This document shows, piece by piece, positions 1 to 8,049 of a DNA stretch of 37,681 nucleotides. Under the pieces are notes generated by a model. The model worked only from the letters and a program-made list of their open reading frames with translations, was not told where the DNA came from and ran no database searches. The position numbers were made by a program, and so were the translations under genes. Each line of letters starts with the position of its first letter. Positions within the stretch are counted from its first letter, which is position 1. Source of the DNA: CAYXEN01 sp964464035 (GTDB lineage: Bacteria > Krumholzibacteriota > Krumholzibacteriia > WVZY01); NCBI GenBank assembly GCA_964464035.1, contig CAYXEN010000019.1:1-37681 (forward strand), in the 5' to 3' direction.

Positions 1-125
1 GGATAGAGATAGCCCGCGACGCGCTCCAAGCCTGCAAGTCTCTCCCCCGCGTCCAGGGAGCCTACATAATGCCGCCCTTCGGCCGCTACGACGCCGTCGT
101 CAGGATAATCGAAAGCATCCGGTGA
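1..125 (+). CDS. metF: methylenetetrahydrofolate reductase family protein, C-terminal fragment
   Basis: This is the last 40 codons of a gene whose start lies before the window; the reading frame begins at base 3 and stops with TGA at 123-125. The residues read IEIARDAL, then VQGAYIMPPFGRYDAV, close to the end of MetF and of fused homocysteine S-methyltransferase/methylenetetrahydrofolate reductases (family knowledge). Those enzymes reduce 5,10-methylene-THF to 5-methyl-THF for methionine synthesis with a flavin cofactor. The fragment is too short to tell a stand-alone MetF from the fused form. No terminator is evident directly after it; a promoter for the next gene begins about 15 bases later. 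Confidence 0.72.
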   Translation, partial: IEIARDALQACKSLPRVQGAYIMPPFGRYDAVVRIIESIR

Positions 126-140
126 GACCCGCTTTGCCCC

Positions 141-170
141 TCGACAGTATCGGTAATCCTGTGGTATAAT
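141..170 (+). promoter_or_regulatory. candidate sigma-70 promoter for the small exported protein
   Basis: TCGACA at 141-146 and a consensus TATAAT at 165-170 are separated by 18 bp. Transcription would begin near 177, giving a leader of about 135 bases before the gene at 314. The -10 is perfect and the -35 differs from consensus at one base. Confidence 0.55.
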
Positions 171-313
171 GAGGAACTGCAGGGATCGATCCCGGATTCC
201 CCGCACCTGCAAGGAACTTCGTCGCGGATCCCAGGGATTTCGGTCGACTGAAGTGCATATCCGGGCCGCCTTGATCGTGCATCCGAGGCTCAACTTCATC
301 AGGAGGTCTACTA

Positions 314-700
314 ATGAAGAAATCAATTCGATCATTCATGCTGGCCGCCGCGGTTGTTTTCGCGGCCGTCTCCGTGCTTGCCGCCGGACCTTCGGTCCGC
401 AAGAGCGTCAGCGTGTCGGCTGACGGCGTCTCGGTAATCGTTCTCAAGGTTACCGGCGCCTCCCGTGACGTCTATACACTCGCCATCGATGATCCCAGCG
501 GATCCATCCAGGATATCGTCGCCCCGAAGGGCTGGTGCGGAATCGCCGACGGTTCCAGAATCGTGTTTCACACGAGCAACAAGCCGATCCGGCAGGCCAA
601 ATCGGTCTATTTCCGGATAGTTTCAAGCAACAAGGACGCGAAGTTCGACATCGGCTTCAAGGACGCCAAGGCGCTCATAGCAACCAAGAAATCCATATGA
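314..700 (+). CDS. small exported protein of unknown function
   Basis: This 128-residue protein starts with a clear signal peptide: KK at 2-3, a hydrophobic stretch to about residue 22, and a likely cleavage after VLAA. The mature part is rich in Ser, Val and Asp with alternating hydrophobic residues, as in a small beta-sandwich, and has one Cys. I do not recognise a family. The start is set by AGGAGG at 300-305, eight bases before the ATG. The gene stands alone between its own promoter at 141-170 and a strong intrinsic terminator at 722-748, so it is a single-gene unit and possibly well expressed. A periplasmic or outer-surface location is inferred from the signal peptide only. Confidence 0.8.
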   Translation: MKKSIRSFMLAAAVVFAAVSVLAAGPSVRKSVSVSADGVSVIVLKVTGASRDVYTLAIDDPSGSIQDIVAPKGWCGIADGSRIVFHTSNKPIRQAKSVYFRIVSSNKDAKFDIGFKDAKALIATKKSI

Positions 701-721
701 GTTAACGCTTATGCGCTTGAA

Positions 722-748
722 AAGGAGGACGCAAGTCCTCCTTTTTTT
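722..748 (+). terminator. intrinsic terminator after the small exported protein
   Basis: AAGGAGGAC (722-730) and GTCCTCCTT (735-743) form a perfect 9-bp stem with a GCAA tetraloop, followed by a run of T on the plus strand. This is a textbook Rho-independent terminator. Confidence 0.9.
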
Positions 749-811
749 ATGCCGTTTCCTGTGCTAGATTCCCCTTGGATGCAATCATCGCTTCAGATAG
801 AGGCATGCCTT

Positions 812-2848
812 ATGAGGTCCGCTCACCGCCAACGTCTTATGCGCGTCGCAATCCTTGCGATGATTTCCCTCGGCTTCTTCCTCGGCTGCGCCCCCGGCGT
901 CGATTTCGATCGAGACATTCTCGCCCGGGCGGATTCCCTTCTTGCCATGAATGACAGCGCTCGGGCCGTCACCCTTCTTGGACGCGAGGCCACACGGCCC
1001 CATCCAAGCCCCTATGTTATCGCCAAACTCGGTGAACTGTTGCGGCTCCGCCGAAGCATCGCATCGAGACTCGAATCCCAGAGGGTTCTCGAAAGAGGCC
1101 TGCGGATCTATCCCGGAAACCCGAAGCTTACCATCGAGCTCGGCAGAACCTATTACGAGCAGACCTTTTACGGTGATGCTGAGAAGTGTTTCCTGAAAGC
1201 GGCCAGAAATCGCGACACGCGATGCGAAGCTTACCACTGCCTGGGCTTGAACTCATTGCGTAAATGGCTGCGCAACCAGAATCACTTGGACGAACTCCGT
1301 GAAGCCCGTGAGTATTTCGAATTGGCCGTGCGATGCAACCCCGACTCCATCTCTTGGCTTTTCGAGCTTGCATTCGTCACGTATGCTCAGCACGACTCGA
1401 ACCGGTCCTCCGAGCTTTGCAGCGACATGATCCGACTTCAGCCGGATCGTCCCCGTCCCTATCTACTCCTGGGAGCCATTGCGTTCGGGGTCGGAGATTA
1501 CCAGAGAGCCGATTCCCTCCTCTCGACCGCGCTGTCTCTTTGCGGATCCGCCGAGCGTGAACATCTCCTGGACATATCCGCGCTTTGCGACGAGGAGCTT
1601 GGATCGATTTACGGGGCATCAAGCGCAACCAAGCGCGATCTCATCAGAAAGCGATTCTGGATTCAGCATGATCCGGATCCCACTACTTCGCTCAACGAGG
1701 CATACCTCGAACACATCATCCGCGTTTTTCTCGCCGATTTGTATTTCTCACCTCCCCACTCGGCGAAAAAAGGTTCGACCACGGATCGTGGAACCGCCTT
1801 GATCAAGTTAGGATGGCCCGATGAACGATCTTTCGATCTGGGTGAAGACCTGGAAGGCAGGAACGAAAACTGGGTCTATTTCCTCGAAGACAGTAATTTG
1901 TCCATGACATTCCAGGATGAATTCCTCAACGACGATTTCTCCATTCCAACGAGCAACGGCGAGACGAAGCGCAAGCTCGACGATGCGCCTTACCGGCCAC
2001 CTCCTCCCGCCGTCCCTCTTCGTACGCTCACCGCCGCCGATGTTCTCACTTTCAGGAACAAGGACGCCACCGCGACGGTCGTCACCGTGATGCATTCCGT
2101 CTGGGACGATTCTGAGCGCCCGGAACCCCGGCCGAAAGCGGCCTGGAAGCTGCGAACCTCGGTTTTCGACGATCGATGGGCTCAGGCGTTTCATTCCGAG
2201 GAGCTTTTGCGCCCCCGTCGCGAATTATGCTACGAGGAAGGAATTTTCTTCCTCAACAGTATCCGTGTTCCCTTCGACGTCTTTCATGCGTTCTTCTCAC
2301 TGGATGACGCCTCCGGATCCATCAGAGCACGCTCCAGGCTGGATTTCAGCACTCTGGGATACTTGAGCGATTCGCTGATGCTGAGCGATATCGCCTTGCT
2401 CGAAGAAAGAAGCGCGAACGAATGCAAGCCGATGTTCATTCGCTCCGGTGAAGAGCTCTGCCCGGCCGGGTCTCACGACTTCTCCGGCGGAGAAAAGCTT
2501 TCAATATATTTTGAAATATACAATTTGTCCCTGCGTGGCTCAGGAAGCGACTACGACGTCACTTACCTCGTCTATCCATACGACTCGGACAAAGGTTCGC
2601 TCTTCCGGAGATTGTCGAAGCGAATGGCGGGTTTCTTGAGATTGGATCACGAGGCGGAACCGGCGGTTTCACAGACCCTCCATCGCCGGGAAAGCGGCGA
2701 AACGACTCGCGAAAAGATTACATTGGACGTCGCATCACTCCCGCCTGGAAACTACGAATTGCTGATAATCGTGGAGGACAACGTTTCCGGGGCTTCCGCG
2801 CGCACCGGCACACTGTTCAGTCTCGTTACCGGCTCAATACCGCATTAG
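812..2848 (+). CDS. GWxTD-domain lipoprotein with TPR-like repeats
   Basis: This is a predicted lipoprotein of 678 residues. The N-terminus is basic, then hydrophobic, ending in FLGC (Cys 26), a fair lipobox. Residues about 45-250 contain helical repeats of TPR type, with LG, Y and P positions such as YPGNPKLTIELGRTYYEQ. Residues about 278-340 match the GWxTD domain: RKRFWIQHDPDP and later TDRGTALIKLGWPDE, which parallels the family's TDRGRxYIxxGPPDE. The C-terminal 300 residues look beta-rich. GWxTD proteins are common in Acidobacteria and FCB-group candidate phyla; their function is unknown. An in-frame ATG at 749 would begin right at the upstream terminator; I prefer the ATG at 812, with AGAGG near 799-803, because it places the signal sequence near the N-terminus. 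The 3' end overlaps the convergent gene by 23 bases. Confidence 0.8.
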   Translation: MRSAHRQRLMRVAILAMISLGFFLGCAPGVDFDRDILARADSLLAMNDSARAVTLLGREATRPHPSPYVIAKLGELLRLRRSIASRLESQRVLERGLRIYPGNPKLTIELGRTYYEQTFYGDAEKCFLKAARNRDTRCEAYHCLGLNSLRKWLRNQNHLDELREAREYFELAVRCNPDSISWLFELAFVTYAQHDSNRSSELCSDMIRLQPDRPRPYLLLGAIAFGVGDYQRADSLLSTALSLCGSAEREHLLDISALCDEELGSIYGASSATKRDLIRKRFWIQHDPDPTTSLNEAYLEHIIRVFLADLYFSPPHSAKKGSTTDRGTALIKLGWPDERSFDLGEDLEGRNENWVYFLEDSNLSMTFQDEFLNDDFSIPTSNGETKRKLDDAPYRPPPPAVPLRTLTAADVLTFRNKDATATVVTVMHSVWDDSERPEPRPKAAWKLRTSVFDDRWAQAFHSEELLRPRRELCYEEGIFFLNSIRVPFDVFHAFFSLDDASGSIRARSRLDFSTLGYLSDSLMLSDIALLEERSANECKPMFIRSGEELCPAGSHDFSGGEKLSIYFEIYNLSLRGSGSDYDVTYLVYPYDSDKGSLFRRLSKRMAGFLRLDHEAEPAVSQTLHRRESGETTREKITLDVASLPPGNYELLIIVEDNVSGASARTGTLFSLVTGSIPH

Positions 2849-3242
2849 GCAGAGTCGGCAGCGGCTTGTCCTTCCTCGTCGGCGGGGGCGTCTCGGTGTC
2901 GCCCTCTATGAACACCTTCGCGATGAAATATCCGACGAAGGCGGATACTATCACGAATACGGCTATCTCAGAAGCCAGGCTCCTCTTCTTCTTCACCTCG
3001 ATGATTTGCCCGCTCTGGGTCGCCGTGTCCGGCTCCATGACGGCGAACGCAATAGCTCTCGTCCCCGAATCGAAGCGCCCACTCGGTTCTTCTAAACGTA
3101 TCGAAGCTGCTTCTTCCCGGCTGCTCCTTCCCTTTTGAAATATGGTTTGCGCCCGCAAGGAAGCGAACCACGGCATAAGCAACAGCAAGCCGGCAAGGCC
3201 CATGCACAGAAACGCATCCCTGATGTTGATGATCGCTTTCAT
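2826..3242 (-). CDS. small hypothetical membrane or exported protein
   Basis: This predicted protein has 138 residues. It opens with a hydrophobic segment (about residues 10-30, ending SLRAQ) that could be a signal peptide or first helix, followed by a polar Ser/Arg/Glu-rich middle. A second hydrophobic helix (SEIAVFVIVSAFVGYFIAKV, about 92-111) precedes a short Pro/Thr-rich tail. I do not recognise a family. The ATG at 3242 places the hydrophobic segment at the N-terminus; its ribosome site is weak, and a better GGAGGAGA lies about 30 bases upstream, so the start is uncertain. Its tail overlaps the GWxTD lipoprotein gene by 23 bases, end to end. It lies 167 bases downstream of pgsA on the same strand. 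Confidence 0.55.
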   Translation of the reverse strand: MKAIINIRDAFLCMGLAGLLLLMPWFASLRAQTIFQKGRSSREEAASIRLEEPSGRFDSGTRAIAFAVMEPDTATQSGQIIEVKKKRSLASEIAVFVIVSAFVGYFIAKVFIEGDTETPPPTRKDKPLPTLPNAVLSR

Positions 3243-3346
3243 AGTCGCGTCCCGTATGAAAGATGCACAATCTCCTCCAGCTTGACAATTCAATTCGATT
3301 CTGTTAGATTATCTGTGCTACCAGCCAAGCTTTATGCTTGTAGCGC

Positions 3347-3382
3347 AAAGCGGGTCTGCTTCGGTCGGCAGCAGACCCCTTT
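3347..3382 (-). terminator. stem-loop downstream of pgsA, possible weak terminator
   Basis: GGGTCTGC (3352-3359) pairs with GCAGACCC (3371-3378), and AAAG with CTTT extends the stem past one bulged C. The loop is 11 bases. Neither strand has a good T run next to it, so it may be a processing or partial termination structure rather than a strong terminator. Confidence 0.4.
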
Positions 3383-3409
3383 GTATTGACTTCGAACTCC
3401 CGAGTGTTT

Positions 3410-4081
3410 TCATTCGCCGGCTGCGATCCTGATCGACTCGTTTCGAGTCCTGTCCATACCTTCTTCGTATCCCGTCGATGGAGCTCTCTTCCTCCCTGCA
3501 TAAAACGCCCAGGCTTGCCCGGCCGATACGAGTGAGAGCAACACAATGGGCATAACTAAAACGTATGCCGGAATCATGGCTGCGCTGAAATCTGCGGCGA
3601 TTGCATTGCCGTAAACAAGCAATCCGATCCCCACTACGCTCTGCGACAGCATCTTCCACTTGCCTATCCGGCTCGAGGGGATGTTGAATCCATATCTCCT
3701 CGCCGCCAAGACCCGGATGCACGTGATCAGGAACTCCCTTAGCATGAGAAGAGCATAAGCCGCCCATATCAACGCGGAATCAAGCTCGAAAGCGAGCGCG
3801 GCGAAAACGATGCCGATGAGGATCTTGTCGGCGAGCTGATCCGCCCACCGACCGAGGTCAGTGCACTGCGACAAAGTTCTCGCAAGCCACCCGTCCAGGG
3901 CGTCGAGGCAGGCGGCCAGGAGAAAAATCCCTGAAGCCCCGACCTTGTGAGAGCTCAGGAAATACAGTCCTCCTCCCACCAGGGCGAGCAACAATCTGGC
4001 GAGGGAGAGCACGTTGGGCAAGGTAAGCACCCTCTCGGATCCGGGCGCGGCTATATTTCCATATGATTCCGATTTCCTCAT
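3410..4081 (-). CDS. pgsA: CDP-diacylglycerol--glycerol-3-phosphate 3-phosphatidyltransferase family protein
   Basis: This 223-residue polytopic membrane protein makes phosphatidylglycerophosphate from CDP-diacylglycerol and glycerol-3-phosphate, the first step to phosphatidylglycerol and cardiolipin. The CDP-alcohol phosphatidyltransferase signature is complete: D60, D63-G64, A67-R68, G77, D81 and D85, with the family spacing D-x2-DG-x2-AR-x8-G-x3-D-x3-D. Several hydrophobic helices follow. The length is a little above the usual 180-200, mostly from a polar tail after the last helix. A TATAAT (minus strand, 4093-4098) sits 12 bases before the ATG and could be the -10 of a very short-leader transcript; no clear ribosome site is visible. 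It is divergent from the TonB-like gene. Substrate choice among CDP-alcohol transferases is inferred from overall resemblance. Confidence 0.85.
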   Translation of the reverse strand: MRKSESYGNIAAPGSERVLTLPNVLSLARLLLALVGGGLYFLSSHKVGASGIFLLAACLDALDGWLARTLSQCTDLGRWADQLADKILIGIVFAALAFELDSALIWAAYALLMLREFLITCIRVLAARRYGFNIPSSRIGKWKMLSQSVVGIGLLVYGNAIAADFSAAMIPAYVLVMPIVLLSLVSAGQAWAFYAGRKRAPSTGYEEGMDRTRNESIRIAAGE

Positions 4082-4141
4082 TTGAGCAAATTATTATACT
4101 ATTCATTGAGATCTGCAACCCATTTCGAGAGGTCCATACGG

Positions 4142-4786
4142 ATGTCTGGAACATCGATGCTCAAGAATACCGCACACCGGAGAGGGAAATACTGGCTGGG
4201 ATTCGTGGCAGCGGCGATCCTGGTTCACCTGTTGCTTTTCGTAGGTTTCAAGCAGTCGTATTTTTCGCTCTTCTCGCGCAAGATATCTCCATCCAACGAA
4301 ACCTCCGGCTCGAGCTTCAGACCCGATGTCATAATAACCATTCCCGTTCTCACCGAGCCCGAGGAAGACACCTCCCTGAAACCCAGGGAGGACGCAGAGG
4401 AGAGCACTCCGGACAAAAGCTTTTCCCCGTCGCCATCCTCCTCGGGAGACAAGAAGATGGAGGATCTCGTCGGCGAAGGCCCCGTCCCCCGCCCCCAGGG
4501 GGGAGACAGGCCCGAACTCGTGATCCCTCCCAGGCCTCTGGAGCTTTCATGGCCCGACCCGCGCGGTCTCGAACAGTGCCTGGGGCACTCGATATCACTC
4601 AGGATTCGAGTGGACCCCCGGGGCAGGATATTGAAGATCGTAGTCCTGGACGAGTCCCATCCGCGGAAGTGCATCGAAGCCGCCCTCGACGCCGCCGAGA
4701 AGATCATATTCGAACCCGGCAGCATCGCCGGCAAGCCCGATACCATGTGGACGGAAATAAGAATGGATTTCAAGCGGCAACAATGA
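4142..4786 (+). CDS. TonB-like energy-transducer family protein
   Basis: This is a protein of 214 residues. A short cytoplasmic N-terminus precedes one transmembrane helix at about 17-36. Residues about 60-130 are rich in Pro, Ser, Glu and Asp (a periplasmic spacer). The C-terminal 80 residues have the TonB C-terminal pattern: LRIRVDPRGRILKIVVLDES, then CIEAALDAAEKIIFEPG. TonB proteins pass proton-motive force from ExbB/ExbD to outer-membrane transporters. No exbB or exbD lies in the window, and the C-terminal domain is also used by other envelope proteins, so the partner is unknown. The start at 4142 is chosen for GAGAGG at 4127-4132; an earlier in-frame ATG at 4082 would only add a polar extension. 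A strong hairpin follows at 4801-4823. Confidence 0.72.
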   Translation: MSGTSMLKNTAHRRGKYWLGFVAAAILVHLLLFVGFKQSYFSLFSRKISPSNETSGSSFRPDVIITIPVLTEPEEDTSLKPREDAEESTPDKSFSPSPSSSGDKKMEDLVGEGPVPRPQGGDRPELVIPPRPLELSWPDPRGLEQCLGHSISLRIRVDPRGRILKIVVLDESHPRKCIEAALDAAEKIIFEPGSIAGKPDTMWTEIRMDFKRQQ

Positions 4787-4800
4787 TCCCATGAAACCAA

Positions 4801-4823
4801 AGGGTCCCCCTGAGGGGGACCCT
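4801..4823. terminator. perfect 10-bp stem-loop, likely bidirectional terminator
   Basis: AGGGTCCCCC (4801-4810) pairs perfectly with GGGGGACCCT (4814-4823) around a TGA loop. It lies 15 bases after the TonB-like gene and faces a convergent gene across the assembly gap. The following T content is modest on the plus strand (CTATC) and slightly better on the minus strand (TTTGGTTT). Confidence 0.65.
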
Positions 4824-4841
4824 CTATCAAGAATATGATAC

Positions 4842-4941
4842 NNNNNNNNNNNNNNNNNNNNNNNNNNNNNNNNNNNNNNNNNNNNNNNNNNNNNNNNNNN
4901 NNNNNNNNNNNNNNNNNNNNNNNNNNNNNNNNNNNNNNNNN
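4842..4941. other. assembly gap of 100 N
   Basis: Exactly 100 undetermined bases. This round number is the usual placeholder for a scaffold gap of unknown length, so the true distance between the flanks is not known. Reading frames that appear to cross it are artefacts. Confidence 0.98.
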
Positions 4942-5580
4942 ACTGAAATCCCTGAGATACAGAGTCCCTACGGGAATCGTCAATATGTCATTGGGCGTTG
5001 GATCATAGTCCTGAAGGTTCCCGTTCATGCTTCCAACTCCACACATTCCGCTGAAGATACCCGTGCTTTGCTCTATGTGACTCTGCAAATTGCCTGCAAC
5101 GGCTTGATTCATCAATTCGGATTGATCGATCACGCCGTCCTTGTCGCTGTCATTGATGGTGATGATGAGGTACCTGACGATTCCTCCCAGATCGTCGCCG
5201 CCGTTGTAGAAATGCCAGATTACAGGCGGCACCGTGCTGCCCACTGCAGGGAAATACCCCGTCCAATGCTCGTCACCCGATGTCGCAGTATAGGTGAAGA
5301 AAGTGGAAACGATGTAGTCCCACCTCTCGTTGTTGGGCGTACTCGGATTATCTGAAGGCCAACTTGAATCATCGATGTAAAGCGTGAAGGTCCCTCCCAT
5401 CAGGTTGCCCGAATCTATGTAGCCGCTGAAACCGGCCGGGCTCAGCAAGAGTGAGCCGTTCCCCGACAAGCTGAAACTTTCAACCTGGGTATTGCCTGCA
5501 AAAACGGACAATGGCAAAACGAGCATGAGGCTGAGGACCAGCGGAAAAATATTCGATTTCTTGCTCGCAATCTTCACCAC
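4942..5580 (-). CDS. exported protein with an EF-hand-like calcium loop, 3' end lost in the assembly gap
   Basis: The N-terminal 213 residues are visible before the N run; the rest is missing. Residues 1-28 form a signal peptide ending SVFAG. The mature part is rich in Gly, Ser, Thr, Asp and aromatic residues, like a secreted beta protein. At 153-164 there is a loop N-D-S-D-K-D-G-V-I-D-Q-S followed by EL, which matches the DxDxDG calcium-binding loop of EF-hands and dockerin-like repeats. The start is a GTG at 5580 (a second GTG follows directly) with GGAGGG five bases upstream. I cannot name a family. With the C-terminus lost, a sorting signal such as PEP-CTERM cannot be tested. Confidence 0.65.
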
Positions 5581-5842
5581 TCATACCCTCCTCTCTTAAT
5601 GAACATCATTATTTGTTCAGTTACCTGAATTACACGACCAAAAATCCGCAAATTCTATGGATTAATCATCAGCAGAGCCTGCTGAACAAAGAATCGAAAT
5701 AGAGGCGGACCCCCTTTCTAGAAGAGCGAGATCTATCTGTCCGAAAGCGCCTCATTATACCATAGAGTTCCTTATCGCTCAACTAAAAAATACGATTGGA
5801 CTTATGGCAAGAAAAGTGGGCAATATATTGTGAGCAGAGCGG

Positions 5843-6601
5843 TTACCATATTTCCCGCTCCGCATATATGTCATAGACACGGAGCGTAAAATCGGAGAAT
5901 TCACCGAAAATCTCCGGTATTCCGTCGCTGTTGATATCGAACAAGCTGATCCTTTCCCCGAAACTCGAATCTACCTCGTATTCGATGTTGTAGAATCGCG
6001 AGTCCAATATGATGCCGGTATTTAGTATTATCTCGAGTTGCTCGTCGTCGTCGATGTTCGCGAGCAATATCTCCTTGGCATGCATTTGCTTCTGGCTTTG
6101 CCATTCGAGGCTCTTGTTTACACTGTCATAGATGTAAAGATACGAGTCGGCTATGAAGATCAGTTCCTCCTGGGGATCGTGGTCTATGTTGCCGGCGGTC
6201 ATGCATTCAATCTTCTCGAACGGATCCTGCAGGTTTTCCCACAGCAGGTCGTAGGATTCCGCGTCATAGATCAATATCCTCCCTGCTTCCGTGGCGATGA
6301 TCAGCTCCTTCCTGCCGTCATTGAAGAGATCATGCATGAACAGAGCCGTGACCTTGGAGCCGAGATTCGTCGTTTCCCAGTCGAGCACGAGCTTTCCCTT
6401 TTCGATGTGATATATGTGAACATGCTGAACCACGTCCGAGTAGATGAAGCGGATCTGTTCCCCGCCCCCCTCTTTCACGACCAGAGCGAAAGGGAATCTC
6501 GCCGCGAGTTCTTGAAGCGCATCCATGTCGACCCCTTCGCATCTTCCCGGGGACGGTGCAAGCAGGGCAAGAAAAAGCACGAATAAAAGCGATTTTCTCA
6601 T
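5843..6601 (-). CDS. exported FG-GAP/VCBS-like repeat protein
   Basis: This 252-residue protein has an N-terminal signal peptide (MRKSLLFVLFLALLAPSPG). Four repeats of the Asp-rich loop type seen in FG-GAP/VCBS beta-propellers occur near residues 91-100 (DLFNDGRKEL), 138-147 (NIDHDPQEEL), 182-191 (NIDDDEQLEI) and 221-231 (FDINSDGIPEI). Each is followed by strands such as GRILIYDAE or LYIYDS. In known propellers these loops bind calcium. The size suits a partial or small propeller. Function is unknown; the fold and export are inferred. AGGGAGA about eight bases before the ATG supports the start. It is divergent from the chemoreceptor-like gene across a 302-base intergenic region. Confidence 0.7.
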   Translation of the reverse strand: MRKSLLFVLFLALLAPSPGRCEGVDMDALQELAARFPFALVVKEGGGEQIRFIYSDVVQHVHIYHIEKGKLVLDWETTNLGSKVTALFMHDLFNDGRKELIIATEAGRILIYDAESYDLLWENLQDPFEKIECMTAGNIDHDPQEELIFIADSYLYIYDSVNKSLEWQSQKQMHAKEILLANIDDDEQLEIILNTGIILDSRFYNIEYEVDSSFGERISLFDINSDGIPEIFGEFSDFTLRVYDIYAEREIW

Positions 6602-6903
6602 TGTTATCTCCCTTGCCGAGAATCCAGTCTCAACTCTCGATAATCAATGCTCGAGACGGTCATCATCCGTCGATCGACCGTCCAATCGGCCGGTGCTTTA
6701 CCGTTGTATCCCGGAAGGCTGGGAACGGCTCCGGCTTCTAGAGAGTAAAATACTTCTAGCGCGCCTGATTCAACAAAAAAAACGCTTTTATGCGCTCACA
6801 CGGCATTCGCAATCATATACGGCGGACGCCGTTTTCTCTAAAGTTCACGCTGATCCGGCCGAAATACAGTCCAGGGTTCAATGCACCTAGAAGAGGGGGC
6901 GAA
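6602..6903. other. divergent intergenic region with a spaced inverted repeat
   Basis: This 302-base region must hold promoters for the FG-GAP-like gene (minus) and the chemoreceptor-like gene (plus). I found no convincing -35/-10 pair and no convincing sigma-28 or sigma-54 site. The one clear structure is a 7-bp inverted repeat: GACGGTC (6655-6661) and GACCGTC (6676-6682), centres 21 bp apart, which could be an operator or a hairpin in the leader. Short open frames here lack ribosome sites and family resemblance. Confidence 0.4.
6655..6682. repeat. 7-bp inverted repeat, centres 21 bp apart
   Basis: GACGGTC and GACCGTC are exact reverse complements separated by 14 bases. The two-helical-turn spacing fits a dimeric regulator on one face of the DNA, but a chance occurrence cannot be excluded. 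Confidence 0.35.
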
Positions 6904-8049
6904 ATGAGAAAACTTCTCGTCAAGACGTTGACATACATAGTCTTTTGGGTTCCCGTCTTCCTGTTGTTCAGGAATACTGTCCCGCCCGTGCTCGCAATAC
7001 CGGTCGTTTGTTACTACATTCTGGACATGCTCTACTTGTATTATATCGGCAAGCGATCCCAACGAGTGAAAAGAGAGATACTCCAGGCGATAGAACGCCT
7101 GGAAGCCGCCAGCCCCACAAACAAGTCCGGTGAAATCCCCAGGTATCGTGATCTGAAACCGCTCATCGAGGGGCTCGTGGGCAGGAAGTATGAGATGCTC
7201 GAGCAACTCATAAGCGGCCTGGACAACCTCAACTCCAACATAGAACAAATCGCTGCAGCCAGCGAAGCACTTGCAATGGGCAACCAAGAACAAGCGATAA
7301 AGCTCCAGAAAACTTCCGAGACCGCCGGGCGCATCTCCGATCAAGCCAGAATCAATTCGGAAAACGCGCTGGAAATAAGCTCCTTTTCAGCGAACATAGC
7401 AAACGAGGTGCGCGAGGGGGTCGAGCTGGTCAAGAAAGTTCTGGGGTCTCTCGGCCTCCTGCGGAAAAGCTCGAAGAAAATCGTCGATATCGTAGGCATC
7501 ATCGAAGAGATAACCGACCAGACCAATCTCCTGTCTCTCAACGCCGCGATCGAGGCCGCTCGAGCGGGAGAGCACGGCAAGGGTTTCACAATCGTGGCCG
7601 ACGAGGTTCGCAAGCTGGCGGAACGCACCTCGGATGCGGCAAAAGATATAACGATGATCATGGAAGAGAATCTGAGCAACATCCTGGAAAACGTCTCCAT
7701 GGGAAAGAATGCGACTGAAGTCTTGAACGGCATCGTGGCAAAGACATCGGAGGTGGCCGAAAAAGTGCGGGAGCTCTCCAGCGCCTTCCTCGACCAGGCC
7801 CAGAACAGCTCGGAGATAACAGAGACCATCATGCAGCTCAACGGTATAATGGAGGACACCGCAGCTTCGGCCGAGGAGACCAACGCCGCAGTGGAACGCA
7901 TCGTCCAGGAAATCCGCGAATTGAGGAAGATTCCCTACGACCGTGCGATAAAGGATTCCCGACCCGCCGCCAAGGCTGCCAGTGAAATCGAACTTGATCC
8001 CGAGTATGAGAGGCCGATACCGGAGGGGACGTTCTCGGACGTATTCTAG
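6904..8049 (+). CDS. methyl-accepting chemotaxis protein with membrane helices but no sensor domain
   Basis: This protein has 381 residues. Two closely spaced hydrophobic helices lie at about 5-45, with only a few residues between them, so there is essentially no periplasmic sensor domain. A long coiled coil follows. The highly conserved signalling hairpin tip is present: EEITDQTNLLSLNAAIEAAR followed by AGEHGKGFTIVADEVRKLAE. This domain contacts CheA and CheW (family knowledge). No chemotaxis gene lies nearby, so it may sense membrane or cytoplasmic state, or act in a non-motility pathway. The ATG at 6904 is preceded by GAGGGGG at 6892-6898. An upstream in-frame ATG at 6790 would add a polar extension with no ribosome site. 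The last codons and stop are part of the terminator stem. Confidence 0.88.
   Translation: MRKLLVKTLTYIVFWVPVFLLFRNTVPPVLAIPVVCYYILDMLYLYYIGKRSQRVKREILQAIERLEAASPTNKSGEIPRYRDLKPLIEGLVGRKYEMLEQLISGLDNLNSNIEQIAAASEALAMGNQEQAIKLQKTSETAGRISDQARINSENALEISSFSANIANEVREGVELVKKVLGSLGLLRKSSKKIVDIVGIIEEITDQTNLLSLNAAIEAARAGEHGKGFTIVADEVRKLAERTSDAAKDITMIMEENLSNILENVSMGKNATEVLNGIVAKTSEVAEKVRELSSAFLDQAQNSSEITETIMQLNGIMEDTAASAEETNAAVERIVQEIRELRKIPYDRAIKDSRPAAKAASEIELDPEYERPIPEGTFSDVF

Noticed and set aside
3243..3285. A possible nine-codon leader frame before the small membrane protein gene, with its TGA overlapping the ATG
   Set aside because: GGAGGAGA followed by GTG gives the frame, but it is too short to support without conservation data; it is only a hint that the start at 3242 may be translationally coupled.
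4225..5580. A long apparent minus-strand reading frame crossing the N run
   Set aside because: The part before the gap is only the complement of the TonB-like gene, and the frame is joined through 100 unknown bases. The real gene is the part at 4942-5580.
6655..6760. A cyclic-di-GMP or similar riboswitch in front of the chemoreceptor-like gene
   Set aside because: The segment with GGAAGGCTGGGAACGGCTCC looked riboswitch-like, but the conserved GEMM core elements are missing.
6525..6890. A possible 121-codon gene before the chemoreceptor-like gene
   Set aside because: There is no ribosome site, it overlaps the start of the FG-GAP-like gene, and its sequence looks random.
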